64,000 bases of DNA from Zantedeschia hybrid cultivar (Eukaryota; Streptophyta; Magnoliopsida; Alismatales; Araceae). The notes under the pieces are model-generated. The model ran no database searches and was not told where the DNA came from. It saw nothing but the letters and a program-made list of their open reading frames with translations. Location: assembly GCA_030544215.1 (NCBI GenBank), contig JARZZO010000013.1:48317196-48381195 (forward strand). The letters are read 5' to 3'. Position numbers and translations under genes: made by a program. Below, one piece after another: positions 36,308 through 48,012 of this stretch (position 1 is its first letter; each line of letters starts with the position of its first letter).

Positions 36308-36595
36308 TAGAAGTACCATGATCCTCCATTGTGCTCGAATAATATTTTATCTAATTTGCACGTTGTTATAATTTCGTCGTAATCTTCGTACAAAATTATG
36401 TGTATACTTGATTATTTACTGCATATTATTGCTTTTCTTTTTCTTTTTTCTTTTTCAACAGCATTTTGGATCTCGTGAGATCTTTCCATTAAACTCACAT
36501 AGCTAGCACTGATACAGTTTAGCATGCGAGCGAAATGCCTTCATATTAGAATTATTATTAAGCAAAATTAAAAATTAATATTCTTCATGTAAAAT

Positions 36596-38799
36596 TATAA
36601 CAACCCTCTACCTTATAATCGGAGATCCGATTACTAAATGGATACCGAATCATTAAAATTATGAGCCAAACCAGGACCTCGATAAATTTAGAAAATAAAT
36701 GATAAACTAACCTAAACATTCCACACAATATCGATTGTAAAGAAGGTGAAAGAATTAAAAATTATTACAATTCGACTTGACTCAGCAAATAATTACATAA
36801 TCCAACTGAAAAGAAGTAATTATGCTTATTGGCCTGAAAATAAAAAAACAACTACATCGGGGCATACTTCGGAATAGTGGCTGCTGACGTGTAACTCGAG
36901 ACAAAACTCCACTATCTCTATGCCTGCCGAGAACCCTCACATGAAACCGTAGGGGGTGAGTCACACCATAATAGACTCAGAAGGGATCCTTCGATCCCCA
37001 CCTCCCATGCACACACCCACAATCGCAACAACACAAGGATATAGGCAGATAAGCATAAATAATGTAGAAAAGCCACAGCCACAATGGCGAGAGTCGAAGA
37101 GAAGAAACCACAGCCCCAAAGATTCCATTGCGAGATATGAAATACATGCATTTGTAAATGCAACAAGTATAGTTCTAAAACAACTCAACTTAATACCGTA
37201 GTTTACAACCAACGTTCCGACTAAACACACAAACTACACAGCCGAACGCGGAAAACACCGATCCGCTGAGATGGAATAGCAACTCTTCAGATAGCGCGTT
37301 GGTTTATTCCGATCTGTCTAACTCTAAGTAGTTCTGCCTCCTCCCAGCCACGAGTGATACTCTGAAATATACCACTCCCACATCAGTACTAGCTATTACC
37401 CGGGGTACACCAGATGATCATCGCCCACTAGGCATCGCCTTGTTACTCCCACACCGACACTACATCACTCCCACACCGACACAGGATGTAAAACGCTAAC
37501 AATTGTCACTTTAGGTCCACGATCGCATAAACACAATACAATGCGATTCTGATCACATAAAAATCTCCGCCTCCAATGTATGATTTTAAACATGCATTTA
37601 ACAAGGTTATCTAACAATATACAAGAATCTAATTTGACATTTTGCATGATAATCACACATGTTAAACGCGGGAAATTAAAGGACTCTGACTTGAATTGCA
37701 TCACCCATGGCCGACATCATTCAAAGTCTTAAAACTGATTCTCACAAAAACTGACTTCGGGAGGGATCGGGCCTAAATCGCGTCGCCCATGGTCGACACT
37801 ATTTAAATGGCGTCACCTGGTTGCGATGCCATTTAACGCTCGAAAACCGAATTGACTTCTGACACTTGAGCCTAAATCGCGTCGCTCATAGTCGGCACGA
37901 TTTGCAAATCGCGTCGTCCTAGACCGATGCTATTTAATGTCCGAAACCAGAACTTCCCTCAGGCCTCCCCCAAACCACAATATGAAAACCCCTTCCCAAA
38001 AATGAGCAAAATAACACAAAAGAGATGGGGGAAAAATCATAATCACATTAACCATGTCAACCTCATTTTCAAAACATCATTTCCATCAAAATAACCCCCT
38101 AGAACATACTCAATTTTATACCCAAAAATCATTCCACATAACCATAGCATGCTCAAAAGTGGAAAATAATGATTTTAAAACAATCGATTATATGTGAGGA
38201 TCGTCACTTTACCGGTTACTTGAACTCCTCCTAGTTCTTTGCCGCCGATCCTCTACACCGCAAGTTGCCGCCAGTACTGCCATAGATACCATCACTGCAC
38301 CGGGACGTTGGCCGCCGTCTAGAGAGTAAGGTGTCGTGGATGAGATGGTGGTGGTAATGGTGAGAGATGAGGGAGGTATTGGAGTGGTGAAAGAAGAAGG
38401 AAACGGAAAGAGGAAGAGAAACGGAGGGGTTCGGAGATAGGGAGGAGAGAGAGAAAAGGAGAGAATGAGAGAAATGAGGGAAGATTCGAGGCGTCAAATC
38501 AAACACACTAAATCGCATTGTTTCTAGACAACGTCATTCAGACGACAGGACGAGGTCGTACACTGGTAGATCTCTGAATCGCGTCGACCACGTGCGACGC
38601 CATTCAGACGACACGATTGAGGCCGTACACACGCGCCCTGACGTCCGCCCACGCGGCACACCTACAAGACTTCTAAATGGCGTCCCCCTAGGTCGACGCC
38701 ATTCAAAATCGCGTCATGTATTAGGTCCACAAAAACTCAAACCAAGGGATCTGACACCAAATCGATCCGATAACTGGATCCGAAACCTCAGTCCTTACA
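36596..38799 (+). mobile_element. Solo LTR (2.2 kb) in Helitron C
   Basis: It is flanked by the 5-bp direct repeat AAAAT (36591-36595 and 38800-38804). The uninterrupted Helitron A reads GTAAAATTATCTTTAT at this site, with one AAAAT. The left end TATAACAACCC is probably TG changed to TA; the right end is CCTTACA. No gag or pol is present. From 37690 to 38720 it holds about eight imperfect short palindromes of the form AAATCGCGTCG...CGACGCCATTT. A CT-rich tract on the minus strand at 38340-38470 gives a spurious ORF. Confidence 0.7.
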
Positions 38800-39160
38800 A
38801 AAATTATCTTTATATTTGATTATTTACTTGAAATTAAAACTTTATTAAGACAAAGTTATTTAAATTAATACAATATTTTTATTTTAAAATTAAATTTATT
38901 ATATATTTTAAATAATTTCATATAAGTACCGTGCATCGCACTGATTTGAAACTAATAATCTAATAAAACACTCAAGTAACTGTGAAACATAGCAGTTTCA
39001 AACGGTCCTTAAATTGAGGTCAGTCTTAACCCAGGCATCAGCCGAAGTTATTGCAGCCCAGAGGGAGAAGTTTAGAGAGAGAGAGAGAGAGTTCTGCCGT
39101 GTGGATGGAGGAGACCTATTCGCACGGCGTGCAACCAGGTCTCACGGGAACCATGGATCG

Positions 39161-39186
39161 ACACGTGTGAATGACGCCCCCACGTG
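39161..39186 (+). promoter_or_regulatory. G-box/ABRE pair upstream of SPS
   Basis: ACACGTGT (39161-39168) and CACGTGGC (39181-39188, palindromic core CACGTG) lie about 20 bp apart and roughly 290-310 bp before the SPS start codon. CACGTGGC is the classical ABRE/G-box core bound by bZIP and bHLH factors. Function here is inferred; the transcription start is unknown. Confidence 0.55.
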
Positions 39187-39310
39187 GCACTACAAACTCG
39201 TCACCCTCCTCTGCGTCTCCCGCTCTCTCTCTCTCTCTCTAACTCTCTGTGCAGAGGAAAGCTAGCTGCGCCGCTCTGTCTCTTTCTCTATCCTCTCTTC
39301 CTCCTCGTTC

Positions 39311-39409
39311 ATGTCGAGCGCGCAGGAACCCATTTCCCCAACAGCATCTTCTTCCTCTCATCTCCTCTCAGAACCCAACAAGAACGCATTTTTCCAACCA
39401 AACAAGTAG
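39311..39409 (+). other. Possible upstream ORF in SPS leader (32 codons)
   Basis: An ATG at 39311 opens a 32-residue frame beginning MSSAQEPISP and ending at TAG 39407-39409, 61 nt before the SPS start. It lies in CT/GA-rich DNA that looks like a plant 5' leader. It is a uORF only if transcription starts upstream of 39311, which the sequence cannot show. Confidence 0.35.
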
Positions 39410-39470
39410 AGAGAGAGAGAGAGAGAGAGAACACAGCAGTGCAGAGAGGAGAGAGTGAGAGGTGTGTACA

Positions 39471-39804
39471 ATGGCGGGGAACGAGTGGATAAATGGGTAC
39501 CTGGAGGCCATACTGGACAGCGCCATAGCGGCGGACGACCCGCAGCAGCTGCTGCAGCCGCTGAGGGGGACGTCGTCGCCGTCGTACGTGAAGGAGAGTC
39601 CCCGGGGAAGCAACGGGGGCGGGGGACTCGGCCACTTCAACCCCACCAGGTACTTCGTAGAGGAGGTTGTGACGGGGGTGGACGAGACCGACCTCCACCG
39701 CACCTGGCTCAAGGTCGTCGCCACCCGCAACACCCGCGAGCGCTGCTCCCGCCTCGAGAACATGTGCTGGCGCATCTGGCACCTCACCCGCAAGAAGAAG
39801 CAGG

Positions 39805-39837
<33 letters not shown>

Positions 39838-42800
39838 TTCTGTTCCTTGTGTTTTCTCATGTATGGAGATGGTTTAAATGCTTAATATCACATATTTGTA
39901 AGTTATAGCCTCATGCCGGTTTCTTTTCTAGAAAAGTTTATTTCAAGATGTTCAAATGGATCGCAAGTTTCCATATCTCGAGTTTTTCTTCATGGGTTTT
40001 TGCCATTCTTTTGTTTCTATTAGGAAAAAGGAAGATTTAATCTTGGCAAGTTCTATGAACTAGTGGTTTAAACATTAGGGAATATTAGATATTATTGGTT
40101 CAGTCTAGGTGGTTGGCTGAATTTTTTTTTTTTTTTTTTTTTTTTTGTGGAAAACATTGTTTCGATGCCTTTGATCAGCATCAGATGCTCTAAATTAAAT
40201 GAGGAAGGTGTATGGTGGGACTTCAATCAGCCATCCCTTCCTGGGAAGTTGCTTCTTTCTTTTGATCAAGTGTAGCTGCAAGTTGAATTTTTGTGCGAAC
40301 AACTCTGATTTTTATTTTATTTTTCATTTCCTAGCTCTTAAGAAAAATTGTGTTTATTAAATGTTACACTGTCAAATTTCTGACCATTTACTGTGGCCTT
40401 GGTTTCCATGCATTATGACTTGGCTGTGGCTTTCCTTTCTCGAGAGGTTATCTGACCAAGCACTCAAGCAGGGGTAAACAGGACCCTTGCATTGGTTGTT
40501 CTTCCTTCCTCCCTGTCAACTTGTAACTATTCCTGTGGAAATTTGAATTTATAACTTTGTAGGGGTTAAGCAGCAGCAGTGAACAAAAAGAGGACAACAA
40601 ATAAGGCCTTTATGCTGTTGTCTTCTTGTCATATTTGGATATTAGATCTTCCGTGCATTGGTTGAAACTCTATCATCACTACAACTCAATTTCGAAATGG
40701 GGTGACTGGAGATTTTGGAGCTCAAGTGTTTCTCACCTTCTAAGGATTATGAACACATTGGACTTGAGATCGTTACATTTTAAGGATTATAAACACATGG
40801 GACTTGAGATCTTTCTTTTGCTTTCTCATTTCATCTCAGTTCATGGAAGCAATAGGAGTAACTTGTAGGTTGGTACCTCAATTCCAAAATTAAGACATTA
40901 TTAATTATAATATCTGCCAACCATGTGCATGGGCGTTGAACAGCTTGAATGGGAAAATTTCCAAAGGGTGGCAAACTGGAGATGGGAGCGGGAAGAGGGG
41001 AGGAGGGATGCTGCCGAGGACATGTCCGAAGACTTGTCAGAGGGGGAGAAGGGGGATACAGTTGGAGAGTTGCTACAGGCTGAGACACCAAGGAAAAGGT
41101 TTCAGAGGAACATTTCTAATCTCCAAGTCTGGTCTGAAGACAACAAGGGGAAGAACCTCTACATTGTGCTCATCAGGTAAGTGTCATATTTTCCAAAATG
41201 AAAGGCTTTCATTTCTATGCATTGTGAACCAGCCAGTTCAATTATCAACTTATACATGGAGAGTTCCAAAATCAAATAGGATATTCATATTGTATGCAGT
41301 CATTTTTAAGATGATCCAAGCTCATCTCTATGACGGTCTGGACTGATCTCACAAGCTTCTTGTCATTCATTGGATGCATCTGTATGAGGGGCTTCTTTTT
41401 TCCCTCTTTTTTCCCTTTTGAGGAGGCTAACTGGACATCATGTCTTCGTATATTTCTTCTTGATGGGGTCTCACCACAGGTCCCTTAGAAATCAGAATTT
41501 GACAACTTGTTGATATTGCTTATTCATGACGGTTGCTATGTTCATAAGTTTGATCCAAGTAAACAGATAGATGTATAGTATACATTTATATAGGAATAAC
41601 ACCATTAACCTCACTTTTTGTATTGAATGGAACCCGGAGAACAGTTTATTCATGTGTACTACCTTGTTACAGAAGCATCTGATCATGTATGCAACTATCT
41701 TAGTAACTTTCTGGCCAAGTCTGACTGTTTGAGTAGGTTATTATGTTGTTTTGTGATGCAACTGTTCACTTGTTATATTGCTGTGGCATTAATATTTGAT
41801 ATTGTTGTGTGAAGCAGAAGCAAAGTGATTCAAAGGATTCCATGTACCTCAGATTTGCTAAGTTGACATTGTGCCAATGCATTGAACTTAAAAGCTGGTC
41901 TCATTGCCATTAATATGCTTGCTACTATCATCATGTGTTCTTTGTTTTCTGTGGAATCACTTTATTGTTTGAGTGTTCAAATATGCAGCGTCAAACAATT
42001 CTGGGATAAGCTTTCACATGGTTGGAGAGTAATTCAGAACAATTTCTTATTGAAGATGTGATTGCCGCTAGTCTAATTATCACCAAAGCACTAATTTTTT
42101 CTGATATATTGTCCAGTTTGCATGGTCTTGTTCGTGGAGAAAACATGGAGCTTGGCCGAGATTCTGACACTGGTGGTCAGGTAATATATCACATGTTTGT
42201 TTCACTTAGCCAAGTGAAATGTTGTGTTTGATCTCTGCTGACTCATGGGAATCTAGGTTAAATATGTGGTGGAACTTGCTCGAGCACTTGCTATGATGCC
42301 TGGCGTGTATAGGGTCGACCTCTTTACTCGACAGATATCATCCCCTGAGGTGGATTGGAGCTATGGAGAACCCACAGAAATGTTAACTGCAGGCTCAGAA
42401 GATGCAGATGAGAATGATGCAGGAGAGAGTGTTGGAGCATACATTATCCGCATACCATTTGGGCCAAGAGACAAGTATCTTCGCAAAGAGTTGCTATGGC
42501 CCTATATCCAAGAATTTGTAGATGGCGCTCTAGCTCACATTCTTAATATGTCGAAGGTACTGAGCGAGCAGATTGGTGGTGGTCAGCCTGTTTGGCCTTA
42601 TGTCATACATGGCCATTATGCAGATGCAGGAGATAGTGCGGCTCTCCTTTCTGGTGCTTTGAATGTTCCTATGGTTCTTACAGGTCACTCACTTGGGAGG
42701 AACAAATTAGAACAGCTACTTAATCAGGGACGCCAGTCAAAGGAGGACATAAATGCAACTTATAAGATTAGGAGACGTATAGAAGCTGAAGAACTTTCTC

Positions 42801-45800
42801 TTGATGCTGCTGAACTTGTCATAACAAGCACTAAGCAAGAAATTGAGGAACAGTGGGGTTTGTATGATGGTTTCGATGTCAAACTTGAGAAAGTGTTGAG
42901 AGCCCGAGCTAGAAGGGGAGTCAATTGTCATGGCCGTTACATGCCGAGGATGGTGGTAAGTGGGACATCTAGAAGTCCATAAATTTATCAATTTTTTATT
43001 TGCAGGGTTGTCTTAGTTGACTTGAAACATATGAAGACATGGAATAATGGGAGGCTTTCTTGGAATTTACTGAATGTGTTTTTGCTAGACAAAAAGTGCA
43101 AATATATGCATCTAACGATCAACCACAAACTCTCTATCTACTGCGAGAACACTTGATATGGCAATTCCCAGCATATCCTAATTATAACTGACAATGTTCT
43201 AGATGTTGGTTACAGCTTAATATTCCATGAGGACTCCATCTAGTTGGATTTGCTTCACAAATTGATGTGTTTTATATAAATTTAGTGATGCAAACAAACT
43301 AAAATTAGGAGACTCCAACTATATTGAAGCTGCTTGACTGTGTAATCCATTTTGTCTAGTGCTACTGTTTATTGTTCTCAACCAAAATGGTTTTACCATA
43401 AATAGAAATTATAGTTTGCAAGAAGCTTATTTTGTCTTACGTTTATATACATGTTTTCCTCTTACCTTCTCCCCAGTACTCTTAGGCCCTCTTTGATAAC
43501 CAGATTACTTATCCTGTGGCTATTCAGAATTGCTTACCCCGGAATAAGATTCCCCAGTACTCTTAGGCCCTCTTTGATAATCAGATTACTTATCCTGTGG
43601 CTATTCAGAATTGCTTACCCCGGAATAAGATACCTTTTATGATAACTGGATTGGTATCCAATATAGAATAATAAAGATAAATTAGGTAAAATAAGTATAA
43701 AATAGAATATATAAAAATAAACATAAGTGGTTTCTATAATTCCGATTTATCCTGCAATAAGCCATTCTCACCCAAAATAAAGAACCCAAGCAGCTAAAGC
43801 AAACAAGCTCAGATAACCTGAATAACCCATCCTATTATAGCCTTATTTGGCTGTCAAAGATAGCATAATATTGGGACAACCATCAGAAGCCCATTCATTG
43901 CTTAGTGTGTTATTGTAGATGTTCCAAAGACTACATGCAGAGTGAATTATTTGCACCGGCAGATAGATAATGCTGACCTTTATGTTTGCATTTCAGTGAA
44001 TGCACAAAAGAGTGTACTGTTCTCTAAAGTCGGGGTTTCCTGTTGCATGTAGACATCTTGTCAGTGCACATAGCAAAGCTTACATAAGTTTCTTGTGAAA
44101 TTGCCAGGTTATACCACCTGGTATGGATTTCAGTAGTGTCATAGTCCAGGAAGACACGGCCCAAGCAGACAGTGAAAGTATGGCATCCATAGGTACGGAT
44201 GGGAGTTCTCCCAGGGCACCTTCACAGATATGGTCTGAGGTAAGTGATTCTCCCCTTTATAGATCTAAACGCCATACCTTTAAAGGGAATTGACGAAAAC
44301 TGCTCTTTCTGAAGGTAATGCGCTTCTTCACAAATCCTCACAAGCCAATGATCCTGGCCTTATCAAGACCTGACCCCAAAAAGAATATCACTACCCTTTT
44401 GAAAGCCTTCGGAGAATGTCGTCCTCTGAGAGATCTTGCAAATCTTGTAAGAAATTGAAACTGAGTAAAAAAACACATGCCTTTTGGATGTAAAATGTGC
44501 TGCTCATTTCAAGTTTTTCCTCCTTTTTTTTTTTTTCTCATGCAGACATTGATAATGGGAAACAGGGATGACATAGATGTGATGTCTTCTGGGAATGCAA
44601 GCGTACTCACTACGGTCTTAAAGCTAATTGACAAGTATGATCTTTATGGGCAGGTCGCATATCCCAAGCATCACAAGCAATCTGATGTCCCAGATATTTA
44701 CCGCCTTGCAGCAAATACAAAGGCCTGTATAGTTAATGTAGCTTCCTAGAGTAGATGACTTTGGCTATTAATCTCGGTTGTCAACTGAAATTCAATATTG
44801 TTTCAGGGTGTCTTCATAAACCCTGCTTTAGTTGAACCATTTGGTCTTACACTAATTGAGGTCTGCATCATTTATTTCACTACACTCTTTTTTCAAAAAG
44901 AAAAGGAAACAAAAGAACTCTAAAATAGCTTCCTGAAAAACATGTAGGCTGCTGCTCATGGACTTCCAATGGTAGCCACCAAGAATGGAGGCCCAGTTGA
45001 CATTCACCGGGTAAACATATCTCTTGTTTTCTGGGTGTTCTAAGTTAGTTAGCAATACGTGTATTTATTTACCAATTCTATTATGCCTAGTTGCACACAT
45101 TGTGTGTATTACACATCATGTTCACATGACTTGAATTTTCTCCTCAAAGTTGCAAATTCACTGCCCCAGTTTGGTGTGAAGCTGGACTTTAAAGAAGTCT
45201 GCCATTATGCAGCCAAGCTGTTTTTGTGGCCCTAAAATTGGTGCCCCATGTCTCTTTGCTAGTTACAAGGGAAATCGTTGCTTTCCCATGGGAAAAAAAA
45301 CAATACAAGTTTGATACCCCTAAGAAAGAAGAGAAGAGAAAAGGAAAATCATCTTCTTCTAAATTTTGCAACTGGCGAATGAGCTCCTCTTCTGAGAACT
45401 ATATTTTCGTATACCTTCTCATCTGTGGAGTTTATTTCTTTTCTTTGTGTCTATATCTTATCTCAATTCTATGAATATGTAACTTTCTGCATATGTATCA
45501 CCAAGTCGATGTTCTCTTTTTAATCAAGTGAGTTATTTTACAAAAAAGAAGCATACCTTCCTTTCTTTTTCAAAGTACAACCAATTCCACTCACAATCAT
45601 ATAGTTCAATACATCGTTATTGACGTGTTACTAACCTCATGTTCCTCATTCTTTTGGTAACTAAGGCTCTGAACAATGGGTTGCTCGTGGATCCACACGA
45701 CTGGAAAGCTATTGCCGATGCACTTTTAAATCTTGTGGCAGACAAAAACTTGTGGCAAGAATGCAGGAACAATGGGTGGAATAATATTCACCTCTTCTCA

Positions 45801-47476
45801 TGGCCTGAGCATTGTAGGACATACCTTACAAGGGTTGCAGCTTGCAGGATGAGACATCCACAATGGCAGATGGACACACCAATGGATGACATGGCTGTCG
45901 AGGAGTCACTAGGGGACTCCCTGAAGGACTTCCATGAATTATCTCTCAGGTTATCTGTTGATGGAGAGAAAAACTCTCTGGAGTGCAACCCAGATGAGTT
46001 AGAGAAAGTGTGTGCAGAAAAGGGTGAACGTGAGCTACAAGAGCAAGTAAAGATGATACTAAGCAAAATTAAGAAACCTCCATCTGAGTCAGAAGCTGAA
46101 GACAACAATAAAAAGACTGAGGTCACATCAAATACACTTAACAAGTACCCAATACTTCGAAGACGAAGAAGGCTGTTTGTGATAGCTCTTGATTGCTATG
46201 ATGATACAGGACTTCCCGACAGGAAGATGCTGCAGGTGATACAAGAAGTGTTCAAGGCTGTTAAATTGGATTCTCAGTTGGTTAGGATCTCAGGATTTGC
46301 TCTTTCAACGGCTATGCCCATCTCAGAGACCCTAGACTTGTTGAAGTCGAGTAGAATACAACCGACAGACCTTGATGCCATTATCTGTAGCAGTGGAAGT
46401 GAGGTCTACTACCCAGGTACTTACCAGTGTACAGAAGAAAATGGGAAGCTGTGCCCAGATCCCGACTATGCATCACACATTGTATACCGTTGGGAATATG
46501 ATGGTGTGAGGAGGACCATATTAAAGCTAATGAACTCCCAGGATAGCAAAGTGAATGGTAAATCTGAGGATAAATCTGATGTCATCGAGGAAGATGCAAA
46601 ATCAAGCAATGCTCATTGTGTCTCGTTCTTGATTAAAGACCCTTCTAGGGTAAGAATGTGAATCTCTAAATACTAGATATGGTTTTTTGGGGGTAGAGAT
46701 TGTGCTAGGCACCTCAACTGTTCTGCAATTTCTCATTCTCATTGCAGGCAAAGCGAGTGGATGAATTAAGACAGAAGCTCAGAATGCGCGGGCTTCGTTG
46801 CCATCTGATGTATTGCAGGAACTCCACTCGGTTGCAAGCGATCCCTCTTCTCGCCTCACGGTCTCAAGCACTCAGGTAATCATATTACAGTCTGCCTTTG
46901 TACTGATTTTGCCTGAATGCTTCTATAGCGAGATGATATCTTTTGCATTGCATTGTGACCTTAACAAAGATAAACCTATAGGTGTTCTGTGTACTGATTT
47001 TGCCCGAATGCTTATATATCAAGATGACATATTTTGCACTGCATTGTCTACCTTACCAAAGATAAAATCCATAGCATCCATCTTTTGTTGCCTGTAGTTG
47101 TTCTATGTCCTTCCTCTAGAGAATATGCTTGTGTACATAGTTTTATACACAGGACTATATTAAAATTCTCCTACCTTGCAAATGATTCAGGTATCTCTTT
47201 GTCCGCTGGGGCCTGAACGTTGCGAACATCTTTGTCATCCTGGGTGAGAGAGGTGACACAGACTATGAAGAAATGATAGCTGGGTCTCACAAGACCATAA
47301 TCCTGAAAGGAGCTGCGGAGAGAGGCTCAGAAGAGCTGCTGAGAACTGCAGGCAGCTACCACAGGGACGACGTCGTCCCCGGTGAGAGCGCACTTACAGT
47401 CTCCACAGCCGCGCTGAAGGCCGACGAGATCTTGACTGCACTAAGGGAGGTATCAAAGGCTTCTGCTGGAAAGTAG
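39471..47476 (+). CDS. SPS: Sucrose-phosphate synthase, family C type
   Basis: This cytosolic enzyme makes sucrose-6-phosphate from UDP-glucose and fructose-6-phosphate, the key step of sucrose synthesis. Twelve exons join in frame to 1,094 aa: 39471-39803, 40944-41176, 42117-42180, 42257-42955, 44108-44239, 44315-44446, 44546-44722, 44807-44860, 44948-45010, 45666-46649, 46748-46875 and 47191-47476. The start MAGNEWINGYLEAIL is the family N-terminus. The glycosyltransferase domain carries RGENMELGRDSDTGGQ and GHYADAGD, and its E-x7-E motif is E600/E608 in exon 8. A phosphatase-like C-terminal domain follows. S169 in RNISNLQVW matches the light/dark regulatory serine, and S238-S239 the 14-3-3 site region. 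The end HKTIILKG...DDVVP resembles Arabidopsis SPS4F (family C). Intron 7 needs a GC donor. Intron 4 holds a MITE. Confidence 0.95.
43471..43631. repeat. 81-bp tandem duplication at the MITE left end
   Basis: CCCCAGTACTCTTAGGCCC starts at 43471 and again at 43552, and the copies run together through GCTTACCCCGGAATAAGAT with one visible base change. The duplication includes MITE terminus plus flanking DNA, so it arose after insertion. Confidence 0.85.
43485..43864. mobile_element. MITE in SPS intron 4
   Basis: The left terminus GGCCCTCTTTGATAACC is imperfectly inverted at the right end (GGCTGTCAAAGATAGC). TTA precedes it and ATA follows. GAATAAG-type motifs and the CTTTGATA core tie it loosely to the MITEs at 7386 and 36031. 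It is non-coding. Confidence 0.55.
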
Positions 47477-47811
47477 GTCCGTCTTTTGTGCATGGGGAGC
47501 TGCTGCATGAAGAGTGAGAGAAACATGCATGCCTTCTTCATCCTCCCTATCTTTCTTTCTTTTTTTCTTTTCTTTCTTTTTGGCGAGACTTTTGATCAAA
47601 GAGGATACTGTCTTGCTCTGAAACCTTGACGCAGTAATCTGAAAAATATATGATCTGAAGCATGGCAGATGAGTACCCATGCCATGCCTAAAGCGTGTAA
47701 ACCGAATACATTTGAAAAGCTGTGATGTTTCAAATACGAAACAAATATTGTCCTCTTCACCAAAGTTGTGGTTGCTCCCATCCACACGGCTTTCCCACTG
47801 TCATCTTTCTT

Positions 47812-48004
47812 TGGATTGTGATCATCTACTCCATTTCTTTTATACCATTTGTATTCTACTCATTCTGATTGGTCTAAAATATTTAAAAAAGTGAAAACTT
47901 TCTTCTTTTTTAGACTCCACTTTCTTCCCACTATAATAACTAAACCAATCAGAATGAGTGAAGTACAAGTGATGCAGAAGAAATAGAGTAGACGATCTCA
48001 ATCC
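47812..48004. mobile_element. hAT-like MITE in the SPS 3' flank
   Basis: A 193-bp hairpin element is flanked by perfect 8-bp direct repeats TCTTTCTT (47804-47811 and 48005-48012). Its arms are inverted over about 60 bp: GGATTGTGATCATCTACTC on the left matches GAGTAGACGATCTCAATCC on the right, and ACTCATTCTGATTGGT is matched near the centre. It lies 335 bp after the SPS stop codon, possibly within the transcribed 3' region. Confidence 0.8.
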
Positions 48005-48012
48005 TCTTTCTT

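Larger units (their letters stand above)
35209..38955 (+). mobile_element. Helitron-like element C, interrupted by two insertions
   Basis: It starts around CCATACTATACTAATAAAG and ends ACTAA followed by T at 38955. The 3' hairpin GTGCATCGCAC is intact (38931-38941), 11 bp before the end. Compared with element A it is split by a MITE (36031-36307) and a solo LTR (36596-38799); on either side of each, the text lines up with A. Partial 5' copies occur at 27651-28472 and 31430-32251. Its end lies 516 bp upstream of the SPS start codon. Confidence 0.65.

Noticed and set aside
38231..38518. 95-codon minus-strand frame in the solo LTR
   Set aside because: Mostly serine/leucine from a CT-rich tract. 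It has no family resemblance and lies within an LTR.
39309..39860. 183-codon minus-strand frame antisense to SPS exon 1
   Set aside because: It is a shadow of the GC-rich SPS exon and the flanking CT tracts.
44723..44750. SPS exon 7 read through to the stop at 44747-44749 as a short isoform
   Set aside because: The open frame past AAG is intron sequence. The next exon continues the conserved enzyme exactly from GGT at 44807. I kept splice-choice variation as a finding instead.
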